From assembly GCF_024158035.1 (NCBI RefSeq), contig NZ_JAMZEK010000003.1, forward strand, positions 186,001 to 250,000: a stretch of DNA of 64,000 nucleotides. The letters run 5' to 3'. Source of the stretch: Dyella lutea. Lineage in GTDB: Bacteria > Pseudomonadota > Gammaproteobacteria > Xanthomonadales > Rhodanobacteraceae. The notes beneath the pieces were generated by a model. The model saw only the letters and a list, made by a program, of their open reading frames with translations, was not told the origin of the DNA and made no database searches. Below are positions 17,971-26,958 of the stretch, piece after piece. A program made the position numbers and the translations under genes. Every line of letters begins with the position of its first letter. The stretch's first letter is position 1.

Positions 17971-18573
17971 ATGCGGAAGATATTCATTGGATTGCTGGCC
18001 ACGATGATGGTCGCCCTGGTGGGGTGCGTCACGATCAACGTGTATTTTCCCGAGGCCGCCGCCCAGAAGGCCGCCGACCAGTTCATCGGCACCGTGCTGG
18101 ACAAGGCAGCCCCGGCGCCTGCGCCGGCCTCGTCCACGCCGCCCCCGGTCAAGCCGGCGGCACATCCGTCAGCCATGCTGCTGGACCTGCTGGTGCCTGC
18201 AGCGTATGCGGCCGACGTGCCGAACATCCGCATCGAGAACGCCACGACCGACGCGATCCGCAAGCGCATGCAGGCGCGCTTCAACAGTACCCTGGGCCCG
18301 CTGTTCGCCAGCGGCGCGGTGGGCTTTACTCACGACGGCATGGTCGCGGTGCGCGACGCCTCCAAGGTGCCGCTGAGCCAGCGTGCACAGGTCAATGCCA
18401 CCGTGGCGGAGGAAAACCGGGACCGCGCCGCGCTTTACCGCGAGGTGGCGAACGCCAACGGGCACCCCGAGTGGCAGTCGAAGATCCAGGCGACCTTCGC
18501 CAAGGGCTGGATCGAGCGGGCGCCGGCCGGCTGGTATTATCAGGACGCTTCGGGCGCCTGGAAGCGCAAGTAA
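17971..18573 (+). CDS. Lipoprotein with YdbL (DUF1318) domain
   Basis: A 200-residue exported lipoprotein. Hydrophobic residues 5-17 lead to a lipobox ending VGC, then TINVYFPEAAAQKAADQ. An Ala/Pro linker and a second hydrophobic stretch (LLDLLVPAAYAAD) precede a C-terminal DUF1318 domain (about 95-200) ending GWYYQDASGAWKRK, which aligns by eye with the end of E. coli YdbL. The short lipidated front part occupies the place of YnbE, so this looks like YnbE and YdbL joined in one chain. It follows the YdbH-like gene by 27 bases and ends before a terminator. Confidence 0.82.
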   Translation: MRKIFIGLLATMMVALVGCVTINVYFPEAAAQKAADQFIGTVLDKAAPAPAPASSTPPPVKPAAHPSAMLLDLLVPAAYAADVPNIRIENATTDAIRKRMQARFNSTLGPLFASGAVGFTHDGMVAVRDASKVPLSQRAQVNATVAEENRDRAALYREVANANGHPEWQSKIQATFAKGWIERAPAGWYYQDASGAWKRK

Positions 18574-18611
18574 GCGCGCCGTCGGCGCCGCCAACATCCA
18601 CCCGATCGACG

Positions 18612-18646
18612 CGCCCGGGTCTTCCACGACCCGGGCGTGCTGCTTT
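18612..18646 (+). terminator. Rho-independent terminator after the YdbL-domain gene
   Basis: A perfect 10-base stem (18612-18621 with 18628-18637) closes a six-base loop and is followed by a T-rich run, TGCTGCTTTTT. It ends the YdbH/YdbL transcript. The ggag ribosome site of rlmD begins at 18649, so the terminator touches the next gene's translation signal. Confidence 0.85.
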
Positions 18647-18656
18647 TTGGAGCGTC

Positions 18657-19967
18657 ATGCAAGAGATCCTGGCCACCATCACCGCGCTGGGCCACGACGG
18701 CCGCGGCGTCGCCCGCATCGAGGGCAAGACCACTTTCGTCAGCGGCGCGCTGGTCGACGAGCAGGTCAGCCTGCGCATCCGCAAGCGCCATCGGCATTTC
18801 GACGAGGCCGAGGTGGTGGAGGTGATCACGCCCTCGCCGCACCGTGTCGAACCGAAGTGTCGCCATTTCGGCGCCTGCGGCGGCTGCTCGCTGCAGCACA
18901 TGGACGCCGAGGCGCAGATCCATGCCAAGCAGCAGGTGCTCGCCGACAACTTCGCGCGCATCGGCAAGGTCGAGCCGAAACGCTGGCTGGAACCGCTGAC
19001 CGATGCCCCCTGGGGCTATCGTCGCAAGGGCCGGCTGTCGGTGCGCTATGTCGCGAAGAAGGAGCGCGTGCTGGTCGGCTTCCGTGAGGAGAGCAACCCG
19101 CGCTTCGTCGCCGACATCAGTCACTGCGAAGTGGTGCATCCGGCGCTGGGGCCGAAGATCGGCGTACTGGCCGACCTGATCGGTTCGCTGGAAGCCGCGC
19201 GCGACATCCCGCAGGTGGAGTTCGCCGCCGGCGACGACACCATGGCGCTGGTGTTCCGCCACATGAACCCGCTGAGCGAGCGCGACTGCGCCGCCCTGGT
19301 GGCCTTCGGCCAGCAGCACGGTTTCGCCATCTACCTGCAGCCGGGCGGCGTCAGCAGCGTGCACCCGCTGTGGCCGGCCGATCACCGGCTGGCCTTCCGC
19401 ATCGCGGCGGGCGAGGGCGTTCAGGACGTGGAGCTGGAGTTCCGCCCGCTGGATTTCGTGCAGGTCAATGCCGGCATGAACACGAAAATGATGGCGCGGG
19501 CGCTGGAATTGCTCGACCCCCAGCCGACCGACCGCGTGCTGGACCTGTTCTGCGGACTGGGCAACTTCACCCTGCCGATCGCCCGCCGGGTCGCCGAAGT
19601 GGTCGGCGTGGAGGGCGAGCACGGGCTGGTCGAGCGCGCCGCGGAGAACGCCAGGCGCAACGGGCTGGCCAACGCCAGCTTCCACGTGGCCAACCTGTTC
19701 GAGGACCAGCGTGGCACCGCGTGGGCCCGCCAGCCGTGGGACAAGCTGCTGCTCGATCCGCCGCGCGCCGGTGCGGACAAGGTGCTCGAGTACCTGCCGC
19801 ACAAGGCGACGAAGCGTATCGTCTACGTGTCCTGCCATCCGGCTTCGCTGGCCCGCGACGCCGGCATCCTGGTCGAGAAGCATGGCTTCCGGCTGGCCGC
19901 GGCGGGGGTGATGGACATGTTCCCGCACACCGCGCACGTCGAATCCATCGCGCTGTTCGAGCGCTGA
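18657..19967 (+). CDS. rlmD: 23S rRNA (uracil-5-)-methyltransferase RlmD
   Basis: A 436-residue methyltransferase for 23S rRNA (U1939 in E. coli). An N-terminal TRAM domain (about 1-60) precedes the iron-sulfur cysteines Cys68, Cys74, Cys77 and Cys157. The SAM-binding fold has LDLFCGLGNF, and the catalytic cysteine is Cys393 in VYVSCHP. ATG 18657 has ggag four bases upstream, just after the terminator. RumA is the older name. Confidence 0.93.
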   Translation: MQEILATITALGHDGRGVARIEGKTTFVSGALVDEQVSLRIRKRHRHFDEAEVVEVITPSPHRVEPKCRHFGACGGCSLQHMDAEAQIHAKQQVLADNFARIGKVEPKRWLEPLTDAPWGYRRKGRLSVRYVAKKERVLVGFREESNPRFVADISHCEVVHPALGPKIGVLADLIGSLEAARDIPQVEFAAGDDTMALVFRHMNPLSERDCAALVAFGQQHGFAIYLQPGGVSSVHPLWPADHRLAFRIAAGEGVQDVELEFRPLDFVQVNAGMNTKMMARALELLDPQPTDRVLDLFCGLGNFTLPIARRVAEVVGVEGEHGLVERAAENARRNGLANASFHVANLFEDQRGTAWARQPWDKLLLDPPRAGADKVLEYLPHKATKRIVYVSCHPASLARDAGILVEKHGFRLAAAGVMDMFPHTAHVESIALFER

Positions 19968-19978
19968 GGCCGGCCGCC

Positions 19979-20509
19979 ATGGGACTGGAGATCGAACGCA
20001 AATTCCTCCTCGCCGGCGACGGCTGGCGCGCGGGCATTGATCGCACCGAGCGCATGGCCCAGGGCTATCTGGTCGGTGCGCAAGCTTTGCGTGATGGCAC
20101 GGCGAAGTCGTCGGTGCGGGCGCGCATCGCCGGCGACCGGGCCTGGCTCAACATCAAGTCGGCGCAGCTCGGCATCGCCCGCGCCGAGTTCGAATACCCG
20201 GTGCCGGTGGCCGACGCCGAGGCCATGCTGGCCACCCTGTGCGACGGCGTGCTGGCCAAGCAGCGCCATTACGTGACCGTCGACGGGGTGCTGTTCGAGA
20301 TCGACGAGTTCGAGGGCGACAACGCCGGGCTGGTCGTGGCCGAGGTCGAGCTGCCCGCCGTGGATGCACCGTTCCCGCGGCCGGACTGGCTCGGTCGCGA
20401 GGTCAGCACGCTGGCGCGCTACTACAACGTCAACCTCATTGCGTACCCTTACGTGCGCTGGACGCCCGACGAACGCGACGCCCTCGACGGAGAACCCCCC
20501 GCATGCTGA
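19979..20509 (+). CDS. CYTH domain protein (triphosphate tunnel enzyme family)
   Basis: A 176-residue protein opening with EIERKFL, the ExExK signature of CYTH proteins, followed by acidic and basic strands typical of the tunnel fold (VRARIAGDRAWLNIK, EFEYPVP, EIDEFEGDN). Bacterial members hydrolyse inorganic triphosphate or similar substrates; which one applies here is unknown. Its last codons overlap the nagZ start by seven bases. Confidence 0.88.
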   Translation: MGLEIERKFLLAGDGWRAGIDRTERMAQGYLVGAQALRDGTAKSSVRARIAGDRAWLNIKSAQLGIARAEFEYPVPVADAEAMLATLCDGVLAKQRHYVTVDGVLFEIDEFEGDNAGLVVAEVELPAVDAPFPRPDWLGREVSTLARYYNVNLIAYPYVRWTPDERDALDGEPPAC

Positions 20510-21519
20510 TGATCGGTCTGGCCGGGCTCGCCCTGGAGCCGCGCGAACGCGACTGGCTGGTCGCGCCCGGTGTGTCCGGCGTGCTGCTGTTCGCCCGCAA
20601 CTTCGCCTCGCGCGAGCAACTGGGCGCGCTGGTCGAGTCGATCCGGGAGGTCGGCGGCGAGGACATGCTAATCGCGGTCGACCAGGAAGGCGGACCGGTA
20701 CAACGCTTCCGCGACGGCTTCACCCGGCTGCCGGCGCTGGCGAAGGTGGGAGCGGCGTACGACCGCGATCCGGTCGACGCCATCCGGCTGGCCGAGGAGC
20801 ACGCCTGGGTGATGGCCAGCGAACTGCGCGCCATGGGCGTGGACTTCAGCTTCGCCCCGGTGGTGGATCTGGCCCGCGGCAACGCAGCGATCGGCCTGCG
20901 CGCCTTCCATGCCGATCCGGCGGCGGCCAGCGAGCTGGGCCAGGCCTATGTGCGTGGCATGCACCTGGCCGGGATGGCCGCCGTGCTCAAGCATTTCCCG
21001 GGACACGGTTCGGTGGCTGCCGACACGCACAAGGCACAGGCAATCGACCCGCGCCCGCTGGCCGCCATCGAGCTGGCTGACCTGGTGCCGTTCGCGCAGT
21101 GCCTGGAGTCGCGCGTCGAGGCGGTGATGATGGCGCACGTGATCTATCCGGCCGTCGACGAGCGTCCGGCCGGTTTCTCGCCGATGTGGATCGGCGACAT
21201 GCTGCGTGGACGGCTCGGCTTCGACGGCGCGGTGATCAGCGACGACATCTCGATGGCCGCGGCCGGTGCCGCCGGCGGCGTGGCTGCGCGCGTGCACGCG
21301 CACCTCGATGCCGGCTGCGACCTCGTGCTGGCCTGCTTCCCCGACGTGGTGGACGAGGCTATCGCCGCCGTGGCCGGCCGCGCGCCGGGTCCCACCCATC
21401 GCCTCGCGGCTCTGCGCGGCGCGATCGGCGCCAGCTGGGACTCGCTCACCGACAACCCGCAGCGCGACCGCTTCATCGCGCGCATCACGGCGCTGGACGC
21501 CGAAGGAACCCCCGCATGA
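20503..21519 (+). CDS. nagZ: Beta-N-acetylhexosaminidase NagZ
   Basis: A 338-residue cytoplasmic glycoside hydrolase family 3 enzyme that removes GlcNAc from recycled muropeptides. KHFPGHGSVAADTH carries the NagZ-specific mobile loop with its catalytic Asp-His, and AVISDDISM carries the nucleophile aspartate. ATG 20503 lies inside the end of the CYTH gene; the stop overlaps the hpt start (ATGA). The nagZ-hpt-phosphorylase order is also seen in Pseudomonas. Confidence 0.95.
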   Translation: MLMIGLAGLALEPRERDWLVAPGVSGVLLFARNFASREQLGALVESIREVGGEDMLIAVDQEGGPVQRFRDGFTRLPALAKVGAAYDRDPVDAIRLAEEHAWVMASELRAMGVDFSFAPVVDLARGNAAIGLRAFHADPAAASELGQAYVRGMHLAGMAAVLKHFPGHGSVAADTHKAQAIDPRPLAAIELADLVPFAQCLESRVEAVMMAHVIYPAVDERPAGFSPMWIGDMLRGRLGFDGAVISDDISMAAAGAAGGVAARVHAHLDAGCDLVLACFPDVVDEAIAAVAGRAPGPTHRLAALRGAIGASWDSLTDNPQRDRFIARITALDAEGTPA

Positions 21520-22064
21520 CCCTGCCGCCGCTCGCCGATGCCCTGAAGAAGTCCGACCTGCTGGTCGACCGTGCCGCCATCGACGCCGCAGTCGCCCGCA
21601 TGGGCGGCGAGATCGACGCGGTGCTGGAGGGCGAGCGGGCGCTGTTCCTCACCGTGATGAACGGCGCGCTGATGTTCGCCGGCCACCTCGCGCTGGCGAT
21701 CCGCACCGACCTGGAATTCGACTACGTGCACGCCACCCGCTATCGCGGCGACACCACCGGCCACGACCTGCGCTGGCTGCGCGAGCCGCAGGCGGCGATG
21801 GAAGGGCGCACCCTGCTGCTGGTCGACGACATCCTCGACGAGGGCCACACGCTCAAGGCGGTGCGCGACGACTGCCTGCGCCGTGGCGCGCGCCGCGTGC
21901 TGATCGCCAGCCTGTGCACCAAGAAGCACGACCGGCTGGTCGAGGGCATCGCCTCGGATTTCAACGGCTTCGAATTGCCGGACCGCTATGTGTTCGGCTA
22001 CGGCATGGACTACTACGAACAGGGCCGCAACCTGCCGGGCATCTACGCCCTGCGCGAGGACTGA
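21516..22064 (+). CDS. hpt: Hypoxanthine-guanine phosphoribosyltransferase
   Basis: A 182-residue purine salvage enzyme that joins hypoxanthine or guanine to PRPP. The PRPP-binding loop is LLLVDDILDEGHT (about residues 106-118). FLTVMNGALMFAG and DRYVFGYGMDY match the family. It overlaps nagZ by four bases. Its product IMP and the neighbouring thioinosine phosphorylase both serve hypoxanthine recovery. Confidence 0.94.
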   Translation: MTLPPLADALKKSDLLVDRAAIDAAVARMGGEIDAVLEGERALFLTVMNGALMFAGHLALAIRTDLEFDYVHATRYRGDTTGHDLRWLREPQAAMEGRTLLLVDDILDEGHTLKAVRDDCLRRGARRVLIASLCTKKHDRLVEGIASDFNGFELPDRYVFGYGMDYYEQGRNLPGIYALRED

Positions 22065-22095
22065 TCGGGTCCACCACACACGGGAGGGATGCGCC

Positions 22096-22647
22096 ATGAA
22101 GCTCCTCGGCATTTCCGGCAGCCTGCGCCGGGCCTCGTTCAATACCGCCTTGCTGCAAGCGGCGGCCGAGCTGCTGCCGGCCGGCCACACGCTGACGATC
22201 CACGATCTGCACGGCCTGCCGTTGTTCGACCAGGACGTGGAGGACCAGGGCGATCCGTCCGAGGTGGTCGCCCTGAAGGACGCCATCGCCGCCGCCGACG
22301 GGTTGCTGCTGGCCTCGCCCGAGTACAACGGCGGCATCACCGGCGTGCTGAAGAACGCGATCGACTGGGCGTCGCGCAAGGGCACGGCCCGTGATGCGGC
22401 GCCGCTGGCCGGCAAGCGCGTGTGCATCATTGGGGCCAGCCCCGGCATCACCGGCACCGTGCGCGCCCAGGACGCGCTGCGGCTGGTGCTGCGTCGCGCC
22501 GGCGGCATCGTCGAGCCGCAGGGCGAGGTGCTGGTGTTCCAGGCACACACCAAGATCGCCGACGGCAAGCTGGTCGACGAGCGGACGCGCGAGGCACTGG
22601 CCCGCCATCTGCAGAACTTCATCGCGCGGGTTGAGCGCGCTTCCTGA
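22096..22647 (+). CDS. NADPH-dependent FMN reductase family protein
   Basis: A 183-residue flavodoxin-like protein. GISGSLRRASFNTALL is the FMN phosphate loop, and SPEYNGGITGVLKNAIDW is the second flavin-binding segment, shared with ChrR/YieF-type quinone or chromate reductases. The physiological substrate cannot be told from sequence. A gggagg ribosome site precedes ATG 22096. It sits inside a purine-salvage operon without an obvious metabolic link. Confidence 0.88.
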   Translation: MKLLGISGSLRRASFNTALLQAAAELLPAGHTLTIHDLHGLPLFDQDVEDQGDPSEVVALKDAIAAADGLLLASPEYNGGITGVLKNAIDWASRKGTARDAAPLAGKRVCIIGASPGITGTVRAQDALRLVLRRAGGIVEPQGEVLVFQAHTKIADGKLVDERTREALARHLQNFIARVERAS

Positions 22648-22670
22648 TCCATCGAACCGGAAACGACATC

Positions 22671-23414
22671 GTGAGCATCGATCTGGCCGTCATCGGCGGC
22701 AGTGGCCTGTACAACTTCCCTGGCCTGGAAAATGCCCGGCGGCAGTCGGTCGATACGCCGTTCGGTCCCGCCTCCGGTGACGTGGTCACCGGCGACTTTG
22801 CCGGCAAGCGACTGGCCTTCCTCGCCCGCCATGGCGAGAGCCACAGCCTGCCGCCGCACCGGGTGAACTACCGCGCCAACCTGTGGGCGCTGCACCAGCT
22901 CGGCGCGCGCCGGGTGGTCGGCGTCAACGCCGTCGGCGGCATCCGCGACGACATGGGGCCGCGGGTGATCGTGGTGCCGGACCAGATCATCGACTACACC
23001 CACGGCCGGTTCACCAGCTTCTGCGACGTGGAAGGGGCCGAGGTGAAGCACATCGACTTCAGCGAGCCCTACACCGCGTCGCTGCGGCGCGACCTGCTCG
23101 CCGCGGCGGCACGCGCTGGCGTGCCGGCGATCGACGGCGGCTGCTATGGCGCCACCCAGGGCCCACGGCTGGAGACCCGCGCCGAGATCGCCCGCATGAA
23201 GCGCGACGGCTGCGACCTGGTCGGCATGACCGGCATGCCCGAGGCGGCGCTGGCCCGCGAGCTGGAGCTGGAATACGCCTGCCTGGCGCTGGTGGCCAAT
23301 TTCGCCGCCGGCTGCGGCGACGAGGAGGAGATCAGCATCGAGGAGATCTTCGCCCACCTGGCGGCGGCGACCGCCGAAGTGCCGAAGATCCTCGGCGCGA
23401 TGCTCGCCGGCTAG
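22671..23414 (+). CDS. S-methyl-5'-thioinosine phosphorylase
   Basis: A 247-residue nucleoside phosphorylase of the MTAP/PNP class, with the phosphate loop IGGSGLY, HGESHSLPPHRVNYRAN, and the substrate region MTGMPEAALAREL. It starts with GTG. Location after nagZ and hpt matches the Pseudomonas thioinosine phosphorylase, which splits methylthioinosine to hypoxanthine for Hpt. Distinction from methylthioadenosine phosphorylase rests on this context. Confidence 0.86.
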   Translation: MSIDLAVIGGSGLYNFPGLENARRQSVDTPFGPASGDVVTGDFAGKRLAFLARHGESHSLPPHRVNYRANLWALHQLGARRVVGVNAVGGIRDDMGPRVIVVPDQIIDYTHGRFTSFCDVEGAEVKHIDFSEPYTASLRRDLLAAAARAGVPAIDGGCYGATQGPRLETRAEIARMKRDGCDLVGMTGMPEAALARELELEYACLALVANFAAGCGDEEEISIEEIFAHLAAATAEVPKILGAMLAG

Positions 23415-23455
23415 CACCCCGGAAAAAGGCCTAGCCGTGGAACCTGTTCAGGATA

Positions 23456-23484
23456 TTGCGCTCGACCCATAAACATGCTGATAC
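23456..23484 (+). promoter_or_regulatory. Possible promoter of the cold-shock gene
   Basis: TTGCGC at 23456-23461 and TGATAC at 23479-23484 are 17 bases apart. The match to the sigma-70 consensus is only moderate. It would give a leader of roughly 85 bases before the cold-shock start codon, and long structured leaders are usual in cspA-type genes. Confidence 0.3.
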
Positions 23485-23576
23485 TTCGGAGGTGCCAGGG
23501 GCGGCGGACCAAGGGGATTGAGGGGTTCAGCGCGAGACCTTGGTGCATCCATCCTTAAGCTTCAGAGGTTGCCGCA

Positions 23577-23786
23577 ATGCGTTTCGGTACGGTCAAGTGG
23601 TTCAACGACGCCAAGGGTTTCGGTTTCATCGCGCCCGAGGACGGTGGGGAGGACGTTTTCGTCCACTTTTCTGCAATCAACGCCAAGGGCTTTCGCAGCC
23701 TGCAGGAAGGCCAGCGCGTGAAGTTCGAAGTCACCACGGGCCCCAAGGGTGCCCAGGCATCGGGCGTCGAGCTCGCCTCGGCCTGA
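23577..23786 (+). CDS. Cold-shock domain protein (CspA family)
   Basis: A 69-residue single-domain nucleic-acid chaperone. RNP1 is KGFGFIAPE and RNP2 is DVFVHFSAI. An agagg ribosome site lies upstream of ATG 23577. Such proteins melt RNA structure and can act as antiterminators. A 162-base leader separates it from the phosphorylase gene and a strong terminator follows, so it is probably a single-gene unit. Whether it is cold-inducible cannot be told. Confidence 0.95.
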   Translation: MRFGTVKWFNDAKGFGFIAPEDGGEDVFVHFSAINAKGFRSLQEGQRVKFEVTTGPKGAQASGVELASA

Positions 23787-23813
23787 TCGCTCGGTCCAGG
23801 CAGTTTCGCAAGG

Positions 23814-23844
23814 AAAACCCCGCGCTCTGGCGCGGGGTTTTTTG
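23814..23844 (+). terminator. Rho-independent terminator of the cold-shock gene
   Basis: An 8-base GC stem (ccccgcgc with gcgcgggg) flanked by AAAA and TTTTTT around a four-base loop. The symmetrical A and T runs let it work in both directions, so it may also stop transcription coming from the convergent pdeM gene. Confidence 0.93.
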
Positions 23845-23854
23845 TGTGCGCCGC

Positions 23855-24514
23855 TCAGCGCAGACGTGAGGGCGACAGCGGCAGCAGGCCGGACGGCGTG
23901 ACTGCCACCACGCGTTCGCCATGCGCCATCGGCGTGTCGTGCAGGCCGGTCAGTGCGCCGAAGGCCGGCAGCGTTGCTACCGCGGCGCCAAAGCGGTAGG
24001 CCGGCAGTCGATGGCTGCGCCAGCCGTCGCGCACCCGCACCGCCGGGTGGACGTGGCCGGCCACGACGTAACGGCCGGCCCGCGCCTCCGGTTCGTGGCA
24101 GAAGGCAAACGGACCCTCCTCGAGCTGCTCGCCCAGCGCGGTGAAGCCCAGCGCATGCAGGTCGGCATGCCGGTCATGGTTGCCGGCCACCAGCGCCATC
24201 TCGACCTCGTTGTGCCGCCGACGCCAGTCGCGCACGGCGGCCTGCCACGGCGAATCCGCCGGCGTGCGACCGTGCACGAGGTCGCCCAGCACCAGCAGGC
24301 GTGCAGGGCGGTAGTGGCCGATCAGCGCGTCGAGGCGAGCCAGATCGTCGACGGTCTGCCCGGTGGGCACCGCCACGCCGGCCCGGCGCAGCACGGCGCC
24401 CTTGCCGAAATGCACATCGGCGACCAGCAGCCAGCGCCGCGCCGGCCACCACAGCGCGCGTTCGGCGTGCAGGACCAGCGACTCGCCGGCAACCTCGATC
24501 GCGTGCTCGATCAT
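23855..24514 (-). CDS. pdeM: Ligase-associated phosphoesterase PdeM
   Basis: A 219-residue calcineurin-type metallophosphoesterase. Metal-binding motifs in order are DVHFGK, GDLVHGR, GNHDRH and GHVHP. It is the last gene of the ligase-associated cassette; homologues cut DNA or phosphodiesters in the Lhr/Exo/Lig repair system. ATG 24514 overlaps the helicase stop by four bases. Confidence 0.9.
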   Translation of the reverse strand: MIEHAIEVAGESLVLHAERALWWPARRWLLVADVHFGKGAVLRRAGVAVPTGQTVDDLARLDALIGHYRPARLLVLGDLVHGRTPADSPWQAAVRDWRRRHNEVEMALVAGNHDRHADLHALGFTALGEQLEEGPFAFCHEPEARAGRYVVAGHVHPAVRVRDGWRSHRLPAYRFGAAVATLPAFGALTGLHDTPMAHGERVVAVTPSGLLPLSPSRLR

Positions 24515-26958
24515 CGGCCGGCCGCCTTTTCCAGCCGCGCGGCCATGCGCTCGACGCGGCTTTTCCAGTCGTCGGCGTGCACGCCGCCGCGGATGCGTTC
24601 GGCCCACAGCGGGAAGGCCATCGGGGTCAGCCGCTCGGTGTCGCACAGACGCAGCGGACCGCGCGCCGCGTGCAGCAGCGCCTCGCGCAGCCGGCGGTAT
24701 TCCAGCGCCTGGTCGAGTACGTCGCGCTCGGCCTGCCACAGCAGCGGGTGTGCCGGGTCGTGCCGCGACAGCACGTCGAACAGGAGGCCGCTGGACACCT
24801 GCAGCTGGCGCAGGCTCTTGTCGCGCCCGGGATAGCCGTTGAACACCAGTCCGGCCACCCGCGCCACCTCGCGGAACTGGCGCCTGGCCAGCTCGGCGAG
24901 GTTGACGCTGGCGCGGATGTCGCGGCGCAGCCCCCACGGATGCAGCAGCCGGCGCAGCGCGGCCTCGTCCAGCGGCGGCAGCGCGTGTGCGGTGAGCACC
25001 AGCCCGTAATCGTTCACCGCGTAGCCGTAGTCGCCGCGGGCCAGCGCGGACAGTCGATAGGCCAGCACCGCGGCCAGCCCTTCGTGGGCAAGGCGTCCGG
25101 CGAACGGGTAGACGAACAGGTGCTCGCCCTCGCGCGTGCGGGTGCGCTCGATCAGCAGCTCGCCGGTGCCGGGCAGGTGCGACTGGCTGCGCTGGATCGC
25201 CCGCATCGGCGCCAGCGCGCGCAGCTCGGGCTCGCTGCCGTGCCCGTCGGCCAGCACTCCACGCATGGCGTCGGCCAGCTCGCCGGACAGCGGCAGCCGC
25301 CCGCCGGCCCAGCGCGGCACGCCGCCGCGCCGTGCCGTGGCCTGGCGCACCCAGGCGGTCATGTCGCGTACGCGCACCAGCTCCAGGTGCCGGCCGGCAA
25401 ACAGGAAACGGTCGCCCGGCCGCAGCCGGGCAATGAAACTCTCCTCCACCGAACCCAGCCGCGCGCCTTTCAGGTAGCGCACGTGCAGGCTGCCGTCGGC
25501 GGTGATGGTGCCGATGGAGAAGCGGTGGCGGCGCGCTACCTGGGCGCTCTCCACCCGGCACGCGCCGTCGGCGTCGCGCACCAGCTTGCGGTATTCCGGA
25601 TAGCCGGCCAGCGCGCTGCCGCCATGTTGGAGGTAGTCCAGCACGGCATCGAACTGCGCGCGCGGCAGCTGCGCGTAGGCGCGGGTGCGGCACACCTCGA
25701 CATAGGCGTCGTCGGGATGGAAGCCGCCGCCCAGCGCCAGGGTGAGCAGATGCTGGGCCAGCACGTCCAGGCCGCCGCGCGGCGGGTGGCGCGGCTCCAG
25801 CCGGCCGGCGGCCAGCGCGCGCCGCGCCGCGGCGATCTCGGCCAGCTCCAGCAAGTGGGTCGGCACGCACAGCACGCGCGAGGGCGCGCCCGGCGCGTGG
25901 CCGCTCCGGCCGGCGCGTTGCAGCAGCCGCGCCACGCCCTTCGGGCTGCCGATCTGCACCACCTGTTCCACCGCCGGGAAGTCCACGCCCAGGTCGAGGC
26001 TGGAGGTCGCCACCACGCAGCGCAGCCGTCCCTCGCGCAGGCCATCCTCCACCGCGCGGCGCAGTGCCGGGGCGATTGAGCCGTGGTGCAGCGCCAGCGT
26101 GGCCGGATCATCCGGCCACACGGCGGCGATCGCCTCGTGCCACAGCTCGGCCTGGGCGCGGGTGTTGGCGAACACCAGCGCGCTGCGCGCCTCGTGCACC
26201 GTCTGCACCACGCGGCCGAGCTGGCTCAGGCCCAGGTGCCCGGCCCACGGGAAACGTTCGCCGGGCTCCGGCAGGGCGGTGTCGATGCGCAGCGGCTTGC
26301 GCGCCCGGGTGCCGATCAGCACGCCGTCACCGGCCAGCGCGCGCAGCGCCTCGTCCAGATTGCCCAGCGTGGCCGAAAGCCCCCATAGGCGCAGCCCCGG
26401 ACGCAGCGTGCGCAGGCGGGCCAGGCCCAGCTGCAGCAGGGTGCCGCGCTTGTTGCCGATCAGTTCGTGCCACTCGTCCACCACCACGCCGCGCAGCTGC
26501 GCGAAGCGCGTCGCCGCGTCCGGATAGGAGAGCAGCAGGGCCAGGCTCTCCGGCGTGGTGACCAGCAGCTCGCAGGCGCCGCGGCGCAGGCGGGCGCGCT
26601 CGGCGCTCGAGCTGTCGCCGGTGCGGCGCAGCACGCGCCAGGGCAGGCCCAGGCCGTCGACCGCGGCGGCGAGGTGCACGGTGGTGTCGGCCGCCAGCGA
26701 GCGCAGCGGTGTGATCCACAGCAGCTGCAGGCCGCTGCCGGGCGCGAGCAGGCCGTCGATCAGCGGGCCGCCCAGGGCCGCCAGCGTCTTGCCCGTGCCG
26801 GTGGGAGCATGCAGCAGCCCGCTCTGGCCCTGCGTCCAGGCCTGCCACGCGGCGCGCTGGTACGGCGCCGGCTTGCGGCCGAGCGTGGCGACGAACCAGT
26901 CGCGCAGCCGCGCTTCAGCCCGTCGCCAGGCGGCGGAGGTCGTCGAGGTGGTCGGCAT
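24511..26958 (-). CDS. Ligase-associated Lhr-like DEXH helicase
   Basis: An 815-residue superfamily 2 helicase. Motif I is TGTGKT (about residues 53-58), motif II is DEWH, motif III is LSATLG, and motif VI is LLQRAGRSGH. The C-terminal half matches the Lhr core (winged helix and DUF4175-type domains). Lhr proteins translocate 3'-5' on single-stranded DNA and unwind RNA:DNA hybrids. It overlaps the ligase gene by 44 bases and pdeM by four. Confidence 0.93.
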   Translation of the reverse strand: MPTTSTTSAAWRRAEARLRDWFVATLGRKPAPYQRAAWQAWTQGQSGLLHAPTGTGKTLAALGGPLIDGLLAPGSGLQLLWITPLRSLAADTTVHLAAAVDGLGLPWRVLRRTGDSSSAERARLRRGACELLVTTPESLALLLSYPDAATRFAQLRGVVVDEWHELIGNKRGTLLQLGLARLRTLRPGLRLWGLSATLGNLDEALRALAGDGVLIGTRARKPLRIDTALPEPGERFPWAGHLGLSQLGRVVQTVHEARSALVFANTRAQAELWHEAIAAVWPDDPATLALHHGSIAPALRRAVEDGLREGRLRCVVATSSLDLGVDFPAVEQVVQIGSPKGVARLLQRAGRSGHAPGAPSRVLCVPTHLLELAEIAAARRALAAGRLEPRHPPRGGLDVLAQHLLTLALGGGFHPDDAYVEVCRTRAYAQLPRAQFDAVLDYLQHGGSALAGYPEYRKLVRDADGACRVESAQVARRHRFSIGTITADGSLHVRYLKGARLGSVEESFIARLRPGDRFLFAGRHLELVRVRDMTAWVRQATARRGGVPRWAGGRLPLSGELADAMRGVLADGHGSEPELRALAPMRAIQRSQSHLPGTGELLIERTRTREGEHLFVYPFAGRLAHEGLAAVLAYRLSALARGDYGYAVNDYGLVLTAHALPPLDEAALRRLLHPWGLRRDIRASVNLAELARRQFREVARVAGLVFNGYPGRDKSLRQLQVSSGLLFDVLSRHDPAHPLLWQAERDVLDQALEYRRLREALLHAARGPLRLCDTERLTPMAFPLWAERIRGGVHADDWKSRVERMAARLEKAAGR

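Noticed and set aside
21144-23417. 757-codon open frame opposite nagZ, hpt, the reductase and the phosphorylase
   Set aside because: It spans four recognised genes on the other strand and has no recognisable domain.
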